From contig JAMQCK010000017.1 of assembly GCA_024196135.1 (NCBI GenBank), positions 1 through 64,000 on the forward strand: DNA of 64,000 bases, read 5' to 3'. The notes under the pieces were generated by a model. That model did no database searches. It had not been told where the DNA came from and saw nothing but the letters and a program-made list of their open reading frames with translations. Positions 58,153 to 64,000 of the stretch are shown piece after piece; within the stretch, counting starts at the first letter, position 1; every line of letters starts with the position of its first letter. The position numbers and the translations under genes were made by a program. Origin of the DNA: Pleurotus ostreatus/Saccharomyces cerevisiae fusant (lineage: Eukaryota > Opisthokonta).

Positions 58153-61100
58153 TCAGGCGTCCGGGCTAGAGCCACTAGGCAAAGCCGGTATAGCCTGTAT
58201 CTTTTCCGGGTGCACTTCGTCCTCCTGGAGCTGGCATATAAACGGAGTGAACAAGATAGCGAAAGGAATTCACACACCTCCGGCAGGCGGTCGAAGTGCT
58301 TCGACAGCTTTTCGATGACCAGGCTGTACGGCAGGTGCTGCGTCAATTTCCTAGGCGAGACCATGAGCGTCCATATGGGCTATACTTGGTAATTCACCAT
58401 ACCTCTTGGGCATAACGTTCAATGAATGGCGCGCGTCCAGGGTCGAGTCCAGCACGTTGGACGAGTGAGCCCCCTCGCTCAGCGAGATCTTGATAGAGTA
58501 CTCCTTGTCCGACTTGCCACGGCCGTGATTCCTCTCATACAGCTCAAACGTAATGTGGGACTGAAGAGAGTCAATGATATGCCCCAAGGACTAGCGAAAA
58601 GCACTCACAGCGTAGTCGAGCTCCGGTATCCGCCGATTCGCGATAGGCAACCCCGAGAAGAGTACCAGGTTCACGAGGGTGTGAATGTGGCTCTCCTTGG
58701 TGAAGTATAGGCGAAGGGAGCTTCCGTAGTTGTTGCGCGCATTTTCGAGGTCCTCGACAACCTTCTTGAGCAAAGGTAGTGAGGTCAATACGCCGATCTC
58801 TTCCCTGAGTGATGGTCAGAGGCTACAGTGACCATATAGCAAGGGGCACACACTTTTCGTCCGGGTCTATACCGTACTCCTGCGGCGCGACCAGGTCGAA
58901 CAGCGCTTTCGCACGGCTATACAGCTCGTGCAGGCGTCGGTCCTGAGGCTGGCCTGACGGCCCGCCATTCGACTTGCCACCATGCTCATCGAAGATGGCA
59001 AACAGGAACTGGCGGTGATGAAGGGCGCAATACTTGATAGTATCGTACAGCTCCGATACCTATCGAAGACCATCAGTCGGTTCCTACGCGCCTTCGGTGT
59101 CCGAAATGAACCCACCCGCGATGGGTCGAACTTCTTCTGCTCGACGTCACAGAAATCCTCAAACAGCTTCTCCCAGCGCTCGCGGAAAAGCCACGGTTCG
59201 TCGCCACAGCACCTGCAGGGCGAGGCGTCAGCACGGCGCGCGGCAAGCACCGAAATGAAAGCTTTATCAGACCATCTATCTTGGATCTTATCCACGTCTA
59301 GAGTTTCGTAGTTCCGCCGCATGATGTCGCGGAACGAGCTCAATAGCTCGATGACTTCCTGTAATAGCGCGTTAGCGAACGAACGTGCGTCAATAAATGA
59401 GCGTGGGTGCACGTGCCTTGACAACTTCGACCGGTTCCTTCTTCATACTCTTGGGCCACGTCAGCTCTGGCCGCTTCTCGGGCTCGCCCGGGCGCAGCAA
59501 TATCTTGAGGCGCTTCTTCACATCGTCCATGAGGTCCTTGGCCGCATTCGAGTCGTCAAGCAGGTCTTTTCGAATGAACAAGGTGACAGGCTCCTGCGGG
59601 GGCTGCACAATCGACGAAGACATGCTCTTGCTAACGTGCGCGCTGCCATTCGCGCTCCCATCCGTCGACGAGCGCGCCGAGTGCGTGCTCGACGTCGACG
59701 ACGACACGTCATAGTGACTCTGATTGTCCAGCAGCGCCGCCGCAAATATCTCGGCGGAGGCAATAACGCGCCGCTCGGAGGAAGTGTAGATCTGTAGATG
59801 GGCGATCAGTGGGAGGGGTGGGCCCGGACGATTGGCGATCGCACCTTGACGTTCTGTAGAACTTCCTTGTCTAGAAAGGGAAATGACGACTGATCAGACC
59901 AATGCTACCAAAAAGACAGTGCTACTCGGCCGCGTACTCATGATCGAAATGTCTTTCTTCATATTCTCCCCCAGATCGCGCGATTGGTACCGGGCGGAGT
60001 GCGTGAACTATGAGGTGTTAGCCATCGAAAGCTTGATGATGAATCGTTCGTCCTTACCTCGCCGCCCCATTTGAAGACAAGCGTGAGTTTGGTAAGTGTA
60101 CGAGGGGTCTGGCCCTTCGAGTAGTTTGGCTTCAGCTGCGCCTTGGTGCCGGGGAGGTCGATCTTGCTGAACAGAGCGTTATTGAGCTGCGTTAGCTTCG
60201 CGAGGTCATCGCCGCTGGCTCCGAGTCGCTTCGCCTCATCCACGGCCTTTGCGATGCTGCGTAACTGGTCCTTCTCGCGCAGTATGATTTCCTCCTTCTC
60301 GCCATTGAGCAGAGTGACGAAGGGCTGTGTCCATGGCTCGTTGATGGGGAAGTTGAACTTGAGTTTCTAAATTGCTGTCAGTGATGCGGCGCCACTGAGA
60401 GGTAAGACCAACGCACCTGCTTCGGCGTGCGATCGGCATGGCGGAAGACGGTAACGTTCGCCTTGAGGAGCCACGTTGGCTGCTCCTGCGGAGCAACCTC
60501 AGCAGCAGGCAGTGGTCGACCGGGTTCCGAGGTAGAGCGTAGACAGATCTCTGTCAGGAACTCTGCAGCCTTGTCTAATAGAGGATGAGGCAACTGGGCG
60601 TACGCTCGCAGAGAAAAAGCATACCGTAGTAGGTAGGATTACCCTTGACAAAACTCCAACCATTGACGTCGATGACCATGCTCTTCTGACCGTTGTCGCA
60701 ACGTAGAAGATCAAAACCGCAGACACGCTGTCCGAAGCCCTCGCATATCTTTGCGGCCCATAGCTTCTCTTCGGGAGTCAGATGTGTGATAAAGCTACAG
60801 CGAGTTGTTAGTCTTTGCTGCATCATAGCTAGACCAGGCTTACCGTATTTCTTTCCCTTCAACATTCCTCCGTACGACACCATCCACCACTGGTGACTTG
60901 CGCGTCTCAGCATGGGTATAATCGCGCCCCACGGTGTAGATCTTGATGTCTTCGGAGTTGTCGACATCGATAAATTGCTCGTAAATGTACGACCCGTCCG
61001 TCCTCGGACTGTTGAGGGTAGGGTCCATCTCACTGGACTTGTTACCGACCTGTTACCGACGCGCATCGCGTGAGCCATTGTGTGGACGAAGGCGTGATCA

Positions 61101-61964
61101 CGGACACGCACCTTGCGGAACAACCTCCTCCCACCTCCTCCCCTGAAGTATATGTACACATTGTGGTCCTCTCCGCTAACCGGCTTCTCCACAAATGGCT
61201 TCTCCAGCACTTTGCCGTCGATGATGATGGCGTCTCCGTCTTCGCGGAGGGTGACGTCCGGGGTGATCTGCAAGCCGCCGAGGACGACACCGACGCGTTG
61301 CTTCATGAGGTCTCTGAGCTCGCTATCAACCTTCGGACCACCATCCCTCGACACCTCAAGGCGCTTCGGCGTAGGCACTTTGAGGTGATCAAGCATCGCT
61401 CCTACTAGGCGGCGATCCCATAGTAGGGCCTGCTGGGGCAGGTCATTGATGCAGACGGGACTCCGCAGCTTGACATAGGAGATGGCCTTATCCAGGGGGA
61501 AGTCGGTGGAAAAGAAGGAAATGAGGACATCGCAGCGAGGCCAGTTGTCCACGTCTGAGGCCTTACTTCAGCGCAATATTCGGATTTGTAGGTTTCCGCC
61601 ACGCACCTTCGTCCAAAATGACCTTGTCGCCAAACACCTTCACCTCGATCGCTCCGCGGGATCGTTGGACGAGCCGGGTAAGGATTTCAGTCATAGCCTT
61701 CGACCGCGCCTTGACGTCCATCGCGCAGACGCCAAGTACAATCGGCTTCCTTCTGGCTGCCTCCTCCATCCGTTCCTCCCAACTCGTGTCGGCAGAATCC
61801 TGGCGCTGAACTCGGTTCGGATGATGGGTGGCTGCAAGGTCGGAGTGCGATGACGACGGCGAGGACGCGCGGGTAAAGATAGAGCTCGACCTGCGCGAGC
61901 GGTCGTTGTTCGTCGCCGACGAGGAGAACAGCGACGAGAAGCGGGACTGGCGATCCCAATGCAT
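58153..61964 (-). CDS. VIP1: VIP1/ASP1-type inositol pyrophosphate kinase/phosphatase
   Basis: Bifunctional PPIP5K: an N-terminal ATP-grasp kinase makes 1-diphosphoinositol polyphosphates and a C-terminal histidine-acid-phosphatase-like domain removes them. Sixteen exons from 61964-61607 to 58224-58153 give 1000 residues with every phase consistent. Kinase blocks: [62 protein letters not shown] and [20 protein letters not shown]. The phosphatase motif RHADRTPK lies near residues 437-444, followed by [20 protein letters not shown] and, late in the protein, [12 protein letters not shown]. One intron (59416-59359) is GC-AG: AAG|GCACGT. A short Ser-rich leader precedes the kinase. Divergent from CAR2 across 218 bp. 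Confidence 0.95.
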
Positions 61965-62182
61965 GTCGTCGTCGGTGGCAAGCGTCTGCTCCTCACGCCG
62001 AAGTCCGTGCGCCCGGAGCCCGGCCCGCGCGCCCGAAGGGGAACCGGGCGCCTGCCGAGCACGTGCGCGAGGGGCTGCTCAGGGCAAGCAGCGCCAAACA
62101 GCCGCCCTCCTTGTCCCCGACCCTATTCATTTCGCAGCGAAAACAGCGCAGACCGCTATCTAATCAGCCAACGCATATCACC

Positions 62183-64000
62183 ATGTCTTCTTCGGCCACC
62201 TCTCAGGCGCACGCGCAGGTCAACGGCGCGCCGGTGCGCATCTCGTCAGCAGATGCGATCGCTATGGAACACCAGTTCGGTGCGCACAAGTGAGTAGCCC
62301 TCTGATCCGTCATATACACCCACCCTATGTCCTCGAATGACCCCCACTGACCACTGTTCTAGCTACCACCCCCTCCCGATAGTTTTTGATCGTGCGCAGG
62401 GCGCGAAGTGAGTCAATGATCAATATAAGCGCCCGTGCAAAGAATTAAGCTCCCATCGCAGGGTATGGGACCCCGAAGGCAAGGAGTACATCGACATGCT
62501 CTCAGCCTACTCGTGAGTGATCGTCATATATCCCACGATCTGTTCTGACCTTCGTCCAGCGCTGTGAACCAGGTTAGCCCGCCGTGCTTTCGCCACAAAT
62601 GACAGGAGAGTGACACTTCCCCACATGCTTCTAGGGCCATTGCCACCCTCGCATCATCCAGACCCTCGTAGAGCAGTCGCAGCGACTGACGCTTTCGTCG
62701 CGCGCCTTCTACAACTCGGTCTTCCCCCAGTTCGCGAAGAAGATCACGGATACCTTTGGGTATGATATGGTCCTTCCGATGAATACGGGTGCGTAGTCTC
62801 ATGCATGTCGTCACGCTTCGCTGATTACGGCTCGCTACAGGTGCTGAGGCTGTCGAGACCGGTATCAAGCTCGCCAGAAAGTGGGCATACGAGAAGAAGG
62901 GCGTCCCTGAGGGCAAGGCCGTCGTCTTTAGCGCTGAGGGCAACTTCCACGGCAGAACCATCGGTGTCATCAGGTGGGTATAGTCGCGGGCATGAATTTA
63001 GATCGACCTCATAGTCGTCTTTAGCATGTCAACTGACCCGGAGTCACGAAACAACTTCGGCCCCTTCGTCGGCGGCGTTGGTCCCAACTTCGTAAATGCG
63101 AAGGGGCAGAAGCAGGTCATCCGGTACGGGCACATGGAGGACCTTGAAGCTGCTATATTGAGCGCTGGTCCCGAGAATGTGGCGGCCTTCTTGGTTGAGC
63201 CCATCCAAGGCGAGGCTGGGTACGTCGTTCACCGATGTTCTTCTACATGACGCTGACAGATCCTCAGCATTGTCGTCCCTCCCGAGGGCTACCTCCAGGC
63301 CGTCCGCGACTTGACGAAGAAGCACAACATCCTTCTCATTTGCGACGAGATCCAGACCGTGAGTCTTAATGCGCCACAAAGTAACTTATGAAGCTCATTA
63401 GCGAGTAGGGCCTCTGCCGGACAGGAAAGATGCTTGCCTGCCAGTGGGATAACATCCGTCCGGACGTGATCCTGCTTGGCAAGGCCCTGAGTGCAGGAGG
63501 TAGGGCGTTGCGGATTAATGGCATTTCATTCATGCTTACCATCTTCAGCATACCCCGTGTCCGCTGTGCTGGCGGACAAGGAGGTCATGCTTTGCATCCG
63601 CCCTGGCGAGCACGGCAGCACCTACGGAGGGTTCGTCGTGACTTCACTATGCGGAGAAAATATTTATCGTCATACAGAAACCCCCTCGGCTCCGCCATCG
63701 GTATCACTGCGCTAGACATCCTCCTCCAGGAGGACCTTGCCAATAGGGCCCTCAAGCTTGGAGAGATTTTCCGCTCCGAGGTTACCGCGCTCAAGCACCC
63801 CCTTGTGTCCACCGTCCGCGGCCGCGGCCTGCTGAACGCCGTCGTCATCGACGAGACGCAGAGCAAGAAGGGGCGCACGGCGTGGCAGTTCTGCCTGCTG
63901 CTGAAGAGCAGGGGCGTACTGGCGAAGCCGACGCATGTCAACATGTGAGTGGTGTGCGGGTATCGGATTGCGGTTCTTGATGGGGTTTTTTTCAGCATCC
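62183..64000 (+). CDS. CAR2: Ornithine aminotransferase, 3' end missing
   Basis: PLP enzyme that moves the delta-amino group of ornithine to 2-oxoglutarate, in arginine catabolism and proline formation. Exons: 62183-62289, 62363-62407, 62462-62512, 62560-62572 (13 nt), 62635-62788, 62841-62973, 63025-63219, 63268-63358, 63409-63499, 63549-63630, 63678-63944 and 63996 onward past the window end. About 410 residues are visible. Blocks: [95 protein letters not shown] (the PLP lysine near 288) and STYGGNPLGSAI. The enzyme has no obvious mitochondrial leader, in keeping with the cytosolic fungal form. Confidence 0.93.

Overview
This window is nuclear DNA from a basidiomycete fungus, most likely an Agaricomycete mushroom or wood-rot fungus. 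Genes are dense and split by many introns of about 47-65 bp with GT-AG ends and CTRAY-type branch points. Coding third positions are G/C-rich. The gene set is typical of the group: OPY2, RIM15, AIR-type zinc knuckles, chitin synthase, F-box proteins and lineage-restricted low-complexity proteins. No tRNA, rRNA, CRISPR array or complete retroelement was found. Exon boundaries were worked out by hand by requiring frame continuity and family motifs. No alignment or transcript evidence was available.

Layout, left to right: 3' part of ELG1/ATAD5-type clamp unloader (-, runs off the left edge); JMJD7-type JmjC hydroxylase (+); decayed copy of an HNH-nuclease-like gene (-); UBA/Cys-rich/E2 fusion protein (-); OPY2 (-); a 3.6 kb stretch with only fragments; CAF16-type ABC ATPase (-); AIR zinc-knuckle protein (+); METTL21-type methyltransferase (+); F-box/LRR protein (+); FHIT-type hydrolase (-); large F-box protein (+); TRAPPC2L/Tca17 (+); RTP1/TANGO6 (-); RIM15 PAS-kinase-response regulator (-); mitochondrial ribosomal protein bS18m (+); a 2.1 kb gene-poor stretch; Gln/Pro-rich coiled-coil protein (-); RPN11 (+); intact second copy of the HNH-like gene (+); chitin synthase (-); AKTIP-type E2 variant (-); URA5 (-); an inverted-repeat block; multi-pass membrane protein (-); VIP1/ASP1 inositol pyrophosphate kinase (-); ornithine aminotransferase CAR2 (+, runs off the right edge).

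Most genes are housekeeping or signalling genes with no operon-like logic. Six head-to-head pairs share short intergenic promoters: ELG1/JMJD7, CAF16/AIR, FHIT/F-box, RIM15/bS18m, Gln-Pro protein/RPN11 and VIP1/CAR2. Ubiquitin-system genes recur (E2 fusion protein, two F-box proteins, RPN11, AKTIP-like E2 variant), but nothing shows that this is more than chance.

The least expected parts are the two inverted HNH-like copies about 41 kb apart (one intact, one decayed), the UBA-Cys-rich-E2 fusion protein with a one-base frame break near its N terminus, the GTGCGACAC inverted-repeat block upstream of URA5, and an unassigned coding-like exon near 14.0-14.16 kb.
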